Positions 17,178-28,423 of a DNA stretch of 64,000 nucleotides are shown here, piece after piece. Position 1 is the first letter of the stretch, and each line of letters begins with the position of its first letter. Position numbers and translations under genes: made by a program. Location of the stretch: contig NZ_JNWV01000021.1 of NCBI RefSeq assembly GCF_000716535.1, positions 1 through 64,000 on the forward strand, written 5' to 3'. The DNA is from Streptomyces flaveolus (GTDB lineage Bacteria > Actinomycetota > Actinomycetes > Streptomycetales > Streptomycetaceae). The notes under the pieces are model-generated. The model did not search any database. It saw only the letters and a program-made list of their open reading frames with translations, and was not told where the DNA came from.

Positions 17178-18338
17178 TCAGCGTCCGTGCCAGTCGAGGC
17201 ACACCACCAGGGCGTCGTCGTCCGGGACGGAGCGGCCCCGGTGGCCGGTCAGCTCGCGCAGGATGGCGCGCGGCACCTCGGCGGCCGGCAGGAGACGGGT
17301 GGAGGTGATCGCCCGAGCCAGTGCAGCGTCCCCGTACGCCTCCCCCTTGGGCGCGGCCACCGCGTGCACCCCGTCGCTGACGAAGACGAGACGGTCCCCC
17401 GGCTCGACCCGGAAGTCCTGCGCCACGTAGTCGGTCTCCTCGAACATCCCGAGCGGCAGCTGCGCCTCGAAGGCGACGCGCTCGACCGATCCGTCACGCA
17501 GCCGCAGCAACTGCGGTGAGCCGGCGTCCACGACCTTCGCCCGGCCCGTCGCCAGCTCGAAGTCGAACATGAGCACGGAGAGGTAGCAGCGCCCCTGGTA
17601 ATGGGCGTACACCGCCTGATCGGCCAGGGCGGCCTGGTCGTCGATGGGGATACCGGCCCGCCGGGCGTTGCGCAGCGCGTTGATGGCCAGGTTGGTCAGT
17701 AGGGAGGCCTCTATGCCCTCCCCCATGCCGTTGGTGACGTAGAGCATGAGGTGGTCCGCGGTGGCGGACCAGTCGAAGTTGTCACCGTGGATGGCGTACG
17801 CCGGCTCCAGCTGCGCTCCCAGTTCGTACTCGGGGCGGGAACAGGCGCGACCGGGCAGCAGTTGCCACTGCATCTCAGCGGCCAGGGTCAGCCGGTCCTT
17901 GCGCCTGGCCTGCAGATACACGTCCGTGTCCCGTTCGGCGACCACGATCTCGTGTCCGAGCACCTCGGCGATGTCCGCGAGCTCGTCCAGACGGCCGGGC
18001 TCAGCGTCCCCGTCCGGCAGGGTGACCGAGAGCACGCCCAGCCGGTCCCCTCGCACGGTGACCGGCAGATGCACGCGTGCGGAGCCCTCGGGGAGCACCT
18101 CCACGTACGGCTCCTGGGCACCGAACGCACGGCCGGCGGCGCTGCCGTACACCGACACCGGCTCCGCCGCGTGGGGCGCCACCGACACCGGCTGCAGGAC
18201 GGTGAGCCCGTAGTCGGCCAGGTACAACTCGACGGAGCGCGCGGCGTACTCCTTGGCCAGGACACCGCGCACAGCAACGAACAACTCGTGCGGAGCCGCC
18301 GTGCGCAGGGCGCGCTCGGCGGTCACAAATCTGTTCAC
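17178..18338 (-). CDS. SpoIIE-type PP2C phosphatase (copy 2)
   Basis: 386 residues from GTG 18338. Same architecture as the protein at 14137 and alignable by eye over the full length: GAF-like half (YAARSVELYLADYGLTVLQP), then RLTLAAEMQWQLLPGRACSR, HGDNFDW, ADQAVYAHYQGR and DDDALVVCLDWHGR. Divergent from a MarR gene (18486), whose product may regulate it. Start is uncertain: several in-frame GTGs lie within 30 bp. Confidence 0.85.
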   Translation of the reverse strand: MNRFVTAERALRTAAPHELFVAVRGVLAKEYAARSVELYLADYGLTVLQPVSVAPHAAEPVSVYGSAAGRAFGAQEPYVEVLPEGSARVHLPVTVRGDRLGVLSVTLPDGDAEPGRLDELADIAEVLGHEIVVAERDTDVYLQARRKDRLTLAAEMQWQLLPGRACSRPEYELGAQLEPAYAIHGDNFDWSATADHLMLYVTNGMGEGIEASLLTNLAINALRNARRAGIPIDDQAALADQAVYAHYQGRCYLSVLMFDFELATGRAKVVDAGSPQLLRLRDGSVERVAFEAQLPLGMFEETDYVAQDFRVEPGDRLVFVSDGVHAVAAPKGEAYGDAALARAITSTRLLPAAEVPRAILRELTGHRGRSVPDDDALVVCLDWHGR

Positions 18339-18485
18339 GACGGTAAAAACACCTATCTTTCGACGGGCACGGGCCCGGCTCGGGTGACGAGGCCACCCGG
18401 GGTCCGATCGCGCCGTTCGTCCGAACCATCTCTTGCCGCTCCCGGCACCTAGTACGCTGGCGGCCGTCCCAGTGCCTGCGAGAGT

Positions 18486-18971
18486 GTGACGGTGACTGTC
18501 TTCCGCCCCCGCCCAGAGCCCGCCGAAGTCGCACGCGTGACCTTGACGGCCGTGGAGTTGCTGGAAGTCCTCTGGGGGCGGGCCTCGACCGCGCCCGCCT
18601 CTCCGTCCCAGATGCGCGTCCTGCTGATGCTCGAACACCAGGACGGCATCAACCTGCGCAGCCTCGCCGATGCCCTCGCCTCCACTCCTCCGTCCACCAG
18701 CCGGCTGTGCGACCGCCTGGTGGCCGCCGGCTTCGTGGAGCGAGCGGTCAGCCCGGCCGACCGGCGCGAGGTGCGGCTGCACCTCAGCAGCCGCGGTCGC
18801 GCCTTCCTCGACGACCTGCGTGCGCGCCGGGAGCGGGAACTGCACGCGGTCCTGGAGCTGATGCCCGTCGCCAAGCGGACCGCGCTCCTGGAAGGACTCG
18901 AGGCGTTCTGCAACACGGCGGCACTGCAGATACACGACACCGCGCCGGACGCCGGAGACCAGACGGCCTGA
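18486..18971 (+). CDS. MarR-family transcriptional regulator (copy 2)
   Basis: 161 residues from GTG 18486. Winged-helix motifs: SPSQMRVLLMLEHQDGINLR, SLADALASTPPSTSRLCDRL, VAAGFVERAVSPADRREVRL. Closely similar in plan to the regulator at 13609, including the SRLCDRL recognition helix end. It shares a 147-bp divergent promoter region with the PP2C gene at 17178, the usual arrangement for local control. Confidence 0.85.
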   Translation: MTVTVFRPRPEPAEVARVTLTAVELLEVLWGRASTAPASPSQMRVLLMLEHQDGINLRSLADALASTPPSTSRLCDRLVAAGFVERAVSPADRREVRLHLSSRGRAFLDDLRARRERELHAVLELMPVAKRTALLEGLEAFCNTAALQIHDTAPDAGDQTA

Positions 18972-19305
18972 ACACAGGGCCCGGCCACCGGTCGCCCCCG
19001 CGGTTCAGGGCTTGGATGGCCGGCGCACGGAGCGACGTCCGTCCACCGGAGCATTGCGGTTCCTTCCCCGTGCGTCACGACTCCGACACTTTGTTGCCTC
19101 ACGGCCATAGTTGTCAAACGGCAACAGTCGGGTCCGTGAGTCTCCCGGTTCGGATACCCCGCCGTTACCGCCGCCTGCTGTGAGCAGCGTCTCGGAGTCA
19201 CCCGGTAAGGGCAATCGATCACTCTGCAAGGAGCCGATGGCACGCGAGGCCCCCGCCCGCAACCGTCCGAGTCGGTGCGAACGTCCGCGCGCGGGACTCA
19301 CCGTC

Positions 19306-20322
19306 TCACCGGGCGTCGTCGGGCGGCTGGTCGTACCGCGTGTCGTCGGGCGGCGGTTCGAAGTGCACGCGGATCTTCTGGAAGCCCTTGAACGCCTCGG
19401 TCGCCGCGTACGACCGGTAGGCACGGCGGTCCGCCGGGCTCAGGTGCACCCGGTCCGTGAACGGGGTCAGCAGACTGCGCGGCCACAGCCGCATGATCTG
19501 CACGGCTCCCACCTCGGCGGCCGTGACGAAGATCAGCGCCCCGGCATAAAGCCAGGCGAGCAGCCCCAGCACGATGCCGAACAGGCCGTAGGTGGCCGTG
19601 GCGCCGCGCAGGACGTGGCTCACGTAGTAGGAGCCCACCCACTGCAGTGCCTGCCAGGCGACGGCGGCGCCCAGCGCCACCCCGAGGAGCCGGCGCAGTG
19701 GCAGTGGCCGGTGCGTCAGCAGCCGGTAGCTCAACAGCAGCAGCATGGTGCTGAGACACACGGAACCGGCCGTGGCGGCGATCCAGGTCGCACCCCGCAA
19801 CCGTGCGCCGAGGACGCCCGTCGCCGAGCCCGCCACGGACAGCAGGGTGAAGGCACACAGTCCGAGTGCCAGGAGCAGCAGGAAGACCAGGCCCTTCAGG
19901 CGTGACCGCAGCGGATCGGGGCGCGCGTGCCTCGGCACGGCCCAGATCTTGTTGAGCGCGTACTGCGCGGCCTGGGCGACGCCGAGTGAACCGTAGAGGC
20001 TGCCGACGATGCCGACGGCCAGGGCCACGCCGTTGCCGTGGAAGGAGCGGATGTTCTCCCCGATCTGGTCACCGATGACCGGGAACTCGCTCAGGGCGGA
20101 GTCCAGGACCCGTTGCCGCAGATGCGGGTCGTCACTGAGGAAGGTGCTCAGGACGACGACGAGGATCAGCAGCAGCGGGAAGAGGGAGAGGAAACCGTAA
20201 TAGGTGAGGAGGGCCGCGAGGTACAACGCCTGGTCGTCGTAGAACTTGTACATGACGGCGAGCGGCTGGCCCACCCAGCGGTGCCGTCTCTGATAGCCGT
20301 CCAGGCGTGCGAGAACTCTCAT
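19306..20322 (-). CDS. YihY/BrkB-family inner membrane protein
   Basis: 338 residues from ATG 20322 with six predicted transmembrane helices: LAALLTYYGFLSLFPLLLIL (signature A-x-x-x-x-Y-x-x-L-S-L-F-P), VALAVGIVGSLYGSLGVAQA, and YGLFGIVLGLLAWLYAGALI. The family (formerly misnamed RNase BN) is of unknown transport function. The last 40 residues are soluble and end in a repeated P-P-D-D-T/A-R motif. It lies between the partner-switching genes and the broken sigma gene. Confidence 0.85.
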   Translation of the reverse strand: MRVLARLDGYQRRHRWVGQPLAVMYKFYDDQALYLAALLTYYGFLSLFPLLLILVVVLSTFLSDDPHLRQRVLDSALSEFPVIGDQIGENIRSFHGNGVALAVGIVGSLYGSLGVAQAAQYALNKIWAVPRHARPDPLRSRLKGLVFLLLLALGLCAFTLLSVAGSATGVLGARLRGATWIAATAGSVCLSTMLLLLSYRLLTHRPLPLRRLLGVALGAAVAWQALQWVGSYYVSHVLRGATATYGLFGIVLGLLAWLYAGALIFVTAAEVGAVQIMRLWPRSLLTPFTDRVHLSPADRRAYRSYAATEAFKGFQKIRVHFEPPPDDTRYDQPPDDAR

Positions 20323-20614
20323 GAATCACCCCCGGTGAAGGGCGCTCGGCCGCACGGGGAGCAGGCACCGGATGGTCGGCGCCAAAGGGCGACGAATCTG
20401 CGCACCGCACGCCATCAGAAGTCTCCGCCCACACCGTTCCGAAACGGGCGGGCCGGTTCTCCATCCGTGTGGAGTGGCCGGCCGTGATCGGCAGTGCGGG
20501 CCGGCCGTGGTCCGCCGCCGCGGACGTCGGCTGCCCCACGGACCCCGTGTCACGCCGCCGTCGGGCGCCGCTGACGCCGGACCCGGTGGAGGTCCGGCCG
20601 GCGGCCCCCCGGTG

Positions 20615-21209
20615 TCAGGTGGTGCTCAGCATGCCTTCGCGCAGGCGGGTCAGCAGACGCGTGATCAGGCGCGAGACGTGCATCTGCGACACGCCGAGCC
20701 GTTCGCCGATCTGAACCTGGGTCAGTTCCTCGACGAAGCGCCAGTGAATGATCTTGCGGTCGCGTTCGTCGAGCTCGGCGATCGTCGGAGCGAGGGCGTG
20801 GAAGTCCTCCACCAGGCCGAGGGCCGCGTCCTCGTCACCGATGAAGTCCGCCAGCGCGGCCTCGCCCTCCTCGCTGCCGTTGATCGCGGCATCCAGGGAG
20901 GCGGACCTGTAGCCGTTGGAGGCGAGCTGGGCCTCGACGACCTCGTCCTCCGAAGGCGCATCAGGTCGGACAGTTCCTTCACCGTCGGCGTGCGGTTCAG
21001 CCGGCTGCGCAGTTCCTCGTTGGCGCGGGCGAGCTGGGCGCGGGCCTCCTGGAGCCGGCGCGGGACGTGCACTGCCCACAGGTGTCACGGAAGAACCGCT
21101 TGATCTCGCCGACGATGTACGGGACGGCGAAGGAGGTGAACTCGACCTCGCGGGACAGCTCGAACCGGTCGATCGCGTTGATCAGGCCGATCATCCCGAC
21201 GGGCGGCAC
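20615..21209 (-). pseudogene. sigma-B/F-type RNA polymerase sigma factor, broken
   Basis: Segments of an SigB/SigF-like factor read in order in different frames: [20 protein letters not shown] and [20 protein letters not shown] (region 2), [20 protein letters not shown] and TPTVKELSDL (region 3), then EDEVVEAQLASNGYRSASLD to IHWRFVEELTQVQIGERLGV and SQMHVSRLITRLLTRL (region 4 helix-turn-helix). Frameshifts lie near 21075 and 20960, and region 1.2/2.1 is missing because the gene is joined to an oxidoreductase fragment at about 21215. It cannot make a functional sigma. Confidence 0.8.
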
Positions 21210-21214
21210 CGCGT

Positions 21215-21365
21215 TCGGCGACGGTCACCTCAAGCCCCAGTTCTCGGCAGGCCGAGGCGATCTCCGAGCCGGTGAAGCCACCGCCGATCACCAGCACCCG
21301 CTCCGGCCTCGCGGCCAGCCGCTCGGCCAGCCCCGCGCCGTCCTCACGCGTGCGCATGGTACTGG
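21215..21365 (-). pseudogene. FAD/NAD(P)-dependent oxidoreductase fragment
   Basis: The minus strand reads [47 protein letters not shown]. This is the second Rossmann fold (G-G-G-F-T-G-S-E) of a pyridine nucleotide-disulphide type oxidoreductase. It runs straight into the sigma pseudogene, so a deletion has fused the two genes. Weaker similarity continues to about 21420 in other frames. Confidence 0.65.
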
Positions 21366-21420
21366 CCCGCGTACACCGCCTGGAACCGGCCGCCGTCGTC
21401 CGGTACAGCGGCATGCCCGA

Positions 21421-21944
21421 TGCCGACGGGGAAGAGTGGCGGTGGCTCACCGGTGAAGGATGGCGCCAGACGTCGAGGGTGACTCCCGGGGGAGGACTCG
21501 GGGCCAGGGGGCGCGACGAAACGGAGGCCAACTAAAAATCCGTGACGTCGGTCACGGCGCTCCGCCAATCAACCTGCGCTCTTAGTAGACGCGATACGGC
21601 GCATATTGGAAGTTTTATCCACTTTCGCATAAATGTGGATCCTGTCGTGCATCCTGAAACTCCGCCCGGTCGGTCTGCATAGCAACTACAGCGTGGTTTA
21701 CGGCTTCTGACATCGTGACAGCCTGTCCTCCTGTCGCCATGTCCTGACGGGAGGCCTGCGCGCTGCCCTGGCGAGGTCCTGGGGCCTACGAGGCGACGTA
21801 GTGGCGGGACCCGTTGCGCACCCTGTTGAGCCGTTCTAAGAATGACGACCCACAGGACGTCGCCACAGTTGAGGCCCGGTGTTCACGCCGACAAGACCGC
21901 GCACTGCGGCGCTCGACGTCACCGAGTGAGCAGGAGCCCCCCAC
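21421..21944. other. 524-bp intergenic region upstream of snapalysin
   Basis: From 21540 the GC content falls and no frame looks coding. The stretch 21580-21720 is unusually AT-rich for the window and probably carries the protease promoter, but I cannot assign -35/-10 boxes with confidence. No LysR-type regulator gene, often found beside snapalysin genes, is present. Confidence 0.4.
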
Positions 21945-22709
21945 GTGAATTTGTCCCGAACGTCCCCGAGACTCCTCTCCCTCGCTCTCGGCGTGGGTCT
22001 GGCCTCCAGCGCGCTGGGCGCGGCAGTACCGGCGAGCGCAGAGCCGGCCGCCGCCCCGTCCGTTTCAGCCGGTACCTCTGTGGCGCGGTATTACGGGTCG
22101 GCCGAGGAGGCCGCGAACAACAAGGCGTTTTTCGAGGCTGTGCTCAAGTCGGTCGCCGAGAGGCGCGCCGCCCAGCCCGGCGCGCAGGCAGTGACTCTCT
22201 ACTACGACGCCTCCAAGGCGCCGAGTTTCCGTTCACAGATATCGAGCGCGGCCTCGATCTGGAATAGCTCCGAGTCCAACGTCAAGCTCGAAGAGGCTTC
22301 GAGCGGTGCCGACTTCTCCTACTACGAGGGCAACGACCCTCGGGGGTCCCATGCCGACACCGATGGCCACGGAAAGGGCTCCATCTTCCTCGACTATGCC
22401 CAGAACCAGCAGGACGATTCGATCCGCGTCGTCACCCACGAGACGGGACACGTGCTGGGTCTTCCGGACGACTACAGTGGGCCGTGCAGTGAGCTGATGT
22501 CGGGCGGCGGCCCCGGCCCGTCGTGCACCAACCGCTACCCGAACGCCACCGAGCGCGCGCGAGTCGACCAGCTGTGGGCCACCGGGCTCGCGCCGGCCCC
22601 GGGCACGGGTGACCAGCCTGCTGGTGACCCAAGCGCTGCACCGTCGGTACGGATTGTGACGCCGGGCAACGGCCCGTGGCGTCCACTCCCCGGTACGCCC
22701 TGGAGTTGA
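21945..22709 (+). CDS. snapalysin-family (M7) secreted metalloprotease
   Basis: 254 residues from GTG 21945, with AGGAG eight bases upstream. A Sec signal ([20 protein letters not shown], likely cut near ASAEPA) and propeptide precede the small neutral protease domain. The zinc site is [14 protein letters not shown] (H165, E166, H169, D175), followed by the Met-turn SELMSGG and cysteines 181 and 194. About 35 residues (proline- and glycine-rich) extend beyond the usual end of the domain, with no recognised fold; a frameshift near the 3' end could also explain this tail. Secreted casein-degrading enzymes of this kind are typical of Streptomyces. Confidence 0.9.
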   Translation: MNLSRTSPRLLSLALGVGLASSALGAAVPASAEPAAAPSVSAGTSVARYYGSAEEAANNKAFFEAVLKSVAERRAAQPGAQAVTLYYDASKAPSFRSQISSAASIWNSSESNVKLEEASSGADFSYYEGNDPRGSHADTDGHGKGSIFLDYAQNQQDDSIRVVTHETGHVLGLPDDYSGPCSELMSGGGPGPSCTNRYPNATERARVDQLWATGLAPAPGTGDQPAGDPSAAPSVRIVTPGNGPWRPLPGTPWS

Positions 22710-22798
22710 TCAGGTCCCCGAGTGGGCAGCGGCTCGCTGTCGCGGACGGCTTCAGTCAAGGCGGTCGTCTGAGTATTCTTGCCGGCCGCGAAGAAATC

Positions 22799-22822
22799 CG
22801 CCCCGGCCTTATGACCGGGGCG
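22799..22822 (+). terminator. GC hairpin after snapalysin gene
   Basis: CGCCCCGG and CCGGGGCG pair perfectly around an 8-nt loop, 90 bp after the protease stop. No U-run follows, as usual for Streptomyces hairpin terminators. Confidence 0.45.
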
Positions 22823-23189
22823 CCGCCTCGCCAGCGTGACGACCCTCGGGCAGGTGAGGCATTGACCCGCAGATCCGACCGGTCATGTGCACGGCCCCTG
22901 AGCTTTTCAGACCGGGCCGTCCGTTCTCGCACCCCCGATCACACCTATCTCTACCGACAGTAAAAAAGCGTCTCGGCAACGCCGCGCACAGCCCGCAGGC
23001 GGCCGCGTGGTGGCGCCGATCGCGGTCGTTCCGGACCACACGACCGCCGCGGCGCTGCACGACCCAAAGGACCCGTTCAACGAGACGGTCGTCGCGTTCT
23101 ACGTCCAGGCCGCCGGCGGACTCGGCGACCTGTACTCGCCGGTACTGTCGCTCACGGCCGGGGACACCGAGCGGCCGTCGCGGCTGTTC

Positions 23190-23400
23190 CATGCCGCCCA
23201 CTGGCCGAGCACGGAGGCGCTGGCACCGAGCTGGAACGTCGCGCCGACCGACGAGGTGTGGGCCGTGCTGGAGCGTGCCCCGCGCGAAGGGGGCGGTGGT
23301 GCGGCACGGGTGAGGGAGCTGCGGGCGTTGCGCTGGGGGCTGGTGCCGTCGTGGGCGAAGGAGTCGAAGATCGGCGCGCGGATGGTCGTACACTCCCACC
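23190..23400 (+). pseudogene. SRAP (HMCES/YedK) domain fragment
   Basis: In a frame open from 23007 to 23507, residues APSWNVAPTDEVWAVLERAP and VRELRALRWGLVPSWAKESK, IGARM match the middle of SRAP proteins, which crosslink abasic sites in DNA through an N-terminal cysteine. The M-C-G-R-Y start with that cysteine is absent: the preceding 60 residues (TTAAALHDPKDPFNETVVAF and on) are unrelated to SRAP and unrecognised. Homology also stops after G-A-R-M. A non-functional chimera. Confidence 0.6.
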
Positions 23401-23463
23401 GCTTAGGGGCGGGCATGCCGGCCGCCGGCGTTTCGGGCCGTGGACGCCGTCGAGATCGGGCCC

Positions 23464-24945
<1,482 letters not shown>

Positions 24946-25470
24946 GGGCGGAACTCCTTCGAAGGTGACGGTGGGGGCAGCGACGCGGCTCCGGTAGGCC
25001 ACCACAAGGGCCTTGAGGTAAGCCGGGCGGTCGCGGTCCGACCACATTCGTCCGCACCGCCCGGGAGAGCAGGACTGCCGACGTCGAAGCTACTTCTCCG
25101 ATCCGCGCGTACGGGCGCTGCGGAGCCGCACGGCCCGAAGTGCCTGCCTCGTGTCCAGAAGTGTCGTGGGAGGGATCACTCGCGTGTCGAACGTCGGTGC
25201 GGGCGTGCCACCAGGGTCTGCTCGGAGCTTTCCACGATTTGATCTCGCAGGACGTCGAGATCGTTGCGGATGGTGCCGAGGACCTGCGGTCTTCCGGGTT
25301 ACCGATCGCCTCGTCCCCCGGAGCCGGAGGCGAAGGCGGTGTCGCCCGTGATGAGGGACGCGCGGTCGAGCAGGTCATCTCAGAATGAAGCGCTTGGCGA
25401 GAAGTGTCGGCTCTTGCGGCCCGCATAGGCTGGCCGGTCTCATCCGACACGCCGCGACGAGGATCAGCCC
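24946..25470. other. 525-bp intergenic region
   Basis: Separates the divergent mmsA and GNAT genes. A minus-strand stretch near 25190-25290 reads VLGTIRNDLDVLRDQIVESS with good codon use, perhaps the tail of a lost gene, but I cannot name it. Nothing else is supportable. Confidence 0.35.
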
Positions 25471-25998
25471 ATGCGCAGCAGCACCAGGATCCGCCTGATC
25501 GAGCCCGCCGATGCCGCCCCGATAGCCGCACATCGGGTGCGGGACTTCGAGGCGTTCCGGCCGTGGGAACCGGCCCAGCCGGCCGGCTTCTTCACCCCGC
25601 AGGGTCAGGCGGAGCGGATCGACAGGCTGCTGGCCGGATACCGAGCCGGCACGGTATGGCCGGGCGTGGTGCTCTCCGACGACCAGGTGATCGGGCAGGT
25701 AACCGTCGGAGGCATCCTGCCGCAGCCGCACCTGCGCCGCGGGTCCGTCGGGTACTGGATCGCCAGTGTCGCCCAGAATCAAGGGCACGCCGGGCGCGCC
25801 GTCGGGCTTGCACTCCGGGTGATGACGGACGAACTCGGGTTGCACCGCGCCGAGGCGTCCACCAATCTGGAGAACCTTCCGTCGCAGCGGGTGCTGCGCC
25901 GCAACGGGTTCAGCCCGTACGGCATCGCGCACTCCTCGATCTTCCTTGACGGGAGCTGGCAGGACGGGCTGTTGTGGGAGCGGGTCCTGGGCGACTGA
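25471..25998 (+). CDS. GNAT N-acetyltransferase, RimJ/RimL type
   Basis: 175 residues from ATG 25471. Order of motifs: IRLIEPADAAPIAAHRVRDF at the N-terminus, GSVGYWIASVAQNQGHAGRA (acetyl-CoA pyrophosphate loop Q-N-Q-G-H-A-G-R-A, variant of Q/RxxGxG/A), LHRAEASTNLENLPSQRVLR and RNGFSPYGIAH, as in ribosomal-protein or antibiotic acetyltransferases. Substrate unknown. Isolated gene. Confidence 0.85.
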   Translation: MRSSTRIRLIEPADAAPIAAHRVRDFEAFRPWEPAQPAGFFTPQGQAERIDRLLAGYRAGTVWPGVVLSDDQVIGQVTVGGILPQPHLRRGSVGYWIASVAQNQGHAGRAVGLALRVMTDELGLHRAEASTNLENLPSQRVLRRNGFSPYGIAHSSIFLDGSWQDGLLWERVLGD

Positions 25999-26004
25999 GT
26001 GATC

Positions 26005-26266
26005 GTTGCACAGCGAGGGCCTGAGGCGGCAGAGGCATATGAGGCGGCACGCCCGTTCGAGCAGGCCCTGATGGAAGTCGGACCTCGGTCCTGTCCCGCA
26101 GCCGTGGCCAGGTCGTCAGCCAGGAGCACCCCGCGGTTTCCGCGAGAACATCCCGCCAGGCGACACCCATCCGCAGCACACATATGACCAAGACCAACGC
26201 GTTCGTGCAGACGCCGACGTGGTGCCCCTCCTCACCCCTGAGGACGACAGCGCAGGAGCCCAGCAC
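26005..26266 (-). pseudogene. IS5-family transposase fragment
   Basis: The minus strand reads NALVLVICVLRMGVAWRDVL, AETAGCSWLTTWPRLRDRTE, which matches the N-terminal domain of Streptomyces IS5-type transposases. The rest is scrambled by frameshifts and no catalytic domain follows. Confidence 0.6.
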
Positions 26267-26385
26267 TCAGCGGCTCCCCGGCTGCGCTCGCGAGGGCCGG
26301 TGTGCGGGACGACCTCTGCGCCACGTCCCCGCCCCGGTGCGGACGGAAGCCCACACGATCCACCGGGGCGGGCCGGGAGCCGTCA

Positions 26386-26901
26386 GCGGAAGGCTGCCTC
26401 CAGGAGTTCCTTCTGCTCGGCGGCATGCCGCCTGCTGGAGCCCACCGCGGGGGCCGTGGCGGGCGGTCGGCCCACCAGTTCCAGGGAGCGGTCCGCCCCC
26501 CACCGCTCCACGTGCGGCCTCACGAAGGACCACGCGCCCTGGTCGCCGGCCTCCTCCTGCACCCACCGCACTTCGGTGTCACGAGGGAAGCGGGCGAGTC
26601 CCGCGGCCAGTTCGGCGTCGGGGATGGGGTTACAGGCGCTCGAGCCGGACGATCGCAGTGCCCCGCAGGCCGGCGTTCCGCCGGTACGCATCCAGGTCGT
26701 AGAAGCCTTTCCCGAGCACAGCAGCACGCGCCGGACCGCGGCACCGTCGACCGCTCCGCCGGGCAGGACCGGACGGAAGGAGCCCCCGGTGAAGTCCGTC
26801 AGCCCGGAGGTGGCGTCCTTCAGCCGCAGCATCGACTTGGTGGTGAACACCACCAGCGGCCGCCTGCGCTCGGTGAGCGCCTCCACCCGGTAGCACGTCA
26901 A
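26386..26901 (-). pseudogene. 2-oxoglutarate decarboxylase/dehydrogenase E1, C-terminal fragment
   Basis: Residues RRPLVVFTTKSMLRLKDATS, FTGGSFRPVLPG, AVRRVLLCSGK, then EVRWVQEEAGDQGAWSFVRP and SSRRHAAEQKELLEAAF are the extreme C-terminus of the SucA/Kgd family of ThDP enzymes. There is a frame change in the middle, where FYDLDAYRRNAGLRGTAIVR reads in another frame. The ThDP-binding domains are absent. A relic of a duplicated or moved housekeeping gene. Confidence 0.65.
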
Positions 26902-27126
26902 CGGGACGGACGGGCGGACCGTGCGGATCCGGCACGTGGCCCTGCCCGTCGACCCGAAGCGGACGGCGGAGTCGGTGTCCTCGACGGCGGTGAGCCATGT
27001 GAAGGTCTTCGCCCTGAGCGGCCGGGCCTGATCACCGGGCCCCGGGAGGCCGTGGCGCCGACGGCCTCCCGGGGCCCGCCGCGGGCGGCCTGGGCGGCTT
27101 CCGGCGCGGCGTGTTCGTCCACGGTG

Positions 27127-27546
27127 TCACCCGGCGCCGGTGAGACCCAGTTGCCGCAGCATGCCCAGTTCGTCACTGCTGCCCCAGCGTTCGACGAGCC
27201 TGCCGTCACTGTCGAAGCGGCTGATCTGCATGCCCCGGTAGCTCACCTTCCTGCCGGTGGGCGGGTGCCCCATCAGCGGTCCGAGGTGTGTTCCGCTGAT
27301 GGTGTAGGCGAAGGCCAGCTCGTCATCGGTGGCCACGAGGTGTTCCACCGCCACGTTCAGGTCCGGGAAGGCGGCGCGGAGTTCGCCGAACATCGCCTTG
27401 TACCCCGCGGGCCCGGGCCCCTGGCCGGGGGCCGGGTCGTGATCGATCGAACCGGGCGCCACGACCCTGTCCAGGGCGTCGAGGTTCCCGGACATGACGG
27501 CCTCTGCGAAGGCGGTCTGGGCGGCGATGTTCGTCTGTCTCGACAT
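27127..27546 (-). CDS. SnoaL-like ester cyclase
   Basis: 139 residues from ATG 27546, with the strong ribosome site GGAGGAG seven bases upstream. The small cone-shaped SnoaL/NTF2 fold is indicated by AQTAFAEAVMSGNLDALDRV, SIDHDPAPGQGPGPAGYKAM, FAYTISGTHLGPLMGHPPTG and a final W-x-S-S-D-E-L-G-M-L. Relatives include polyketide cyclases and many unassigned proteins; no polyketide genes are nearby. Confidence 0.8.
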   Translation of the reverse strand: MSRQTNIAAQTAFAEAVMSGNLDALDRVVAPGSIDHDPAPGQGPGPAGYKAMFGELRAAFPDLNVAVEHLVATDDELAFAYTISGTHLGPLMGHPPTGRKVSYRGMQISRFDSDGRLVERWGSSDELGMLRQLGLTGAG

Positions 27547-28423
27547 AGCGCTCCTCCTGCGCCGAGTGGGCCACCGGTCCGCAGCGGCCGGACTTCGCCG
27601 GGCACCCGCGGGTGCGGGGAGGCGGGGAATCCGTCGGTCTGCGGACTCGCCGGGCGACTGCCGCGCGTCCCACCGCAATGACCCAGCCCGCTCCCCGGCC
27701 GACCGGGCCGCAGCAGACACCCGGGCCCGGCACACGTATGCCCCCGGCGCAGCGACCCTGTGCCACGGTCTCTCCAGTCTCCCCCTGTGTCCACGCTCGG
27801 GCACTCCGGCAGGCGATGAGCAGCAGTGCGCTGCCGTGGCATGTGCTCGGGCGACGGCGGACGACTGTCACCCGAGCTGCGGCGGGGCGCCCGACGCCGA
27901 GGTTCATGCGGCCTGCCCTCTGCCTGGCGCTGAACGAATGCGGGCAGCCGGGGATCACCGTGCCGCTCGCGTCCGCGAACCTGACGCGCGTCCCCGTCGA
28001 CGGCCAGTCCGGCGAACCACCTCTGGGGCCCGTCTGGTACGGCGACCACGCTCGTTTCACCCGCCATCGGAGAGGTCGAGCCGCCTCGGCGACTCCACCG
28101 CGAGAACCGCTCGGCGAACCTGCTGGAGGCGGGACGAGGCGCCCCGCGCGTCCGGATCAGCTCGGCCGCCGGAAGCGGCGTGCTGCGGTTCGGCGCGTCC
28201 CTCGCCCGGATGATGCGCGTGGCGGGTCGCGGGGCGGAATGACGGAGATCCCCACGCGAACCGGCACCCCGCGGAGAACCGCGCGCCGTGAACCGCGTAC
28301 GGTGCGGGGCCGGTTTCGACACGCGTGATGGTGGGCGACGAGCAGGCGGTCCACGGCACGCGTACGGTCCTCACCCACCGCGCCGCCCTTACCGCACCGC
28401 ATCGGCCCGGAGGGACGAGCCCC
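27547..28423. other. 877 bp without a supportable gene
   Basis: Both strands have long open frames due to high GC, but no segment matches a family I know and none has a sensible start with ribosome site. It lies between the ester cyclase gene and a cut aminotransferase and is probably degraded DNA. Confidence 0.4.
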
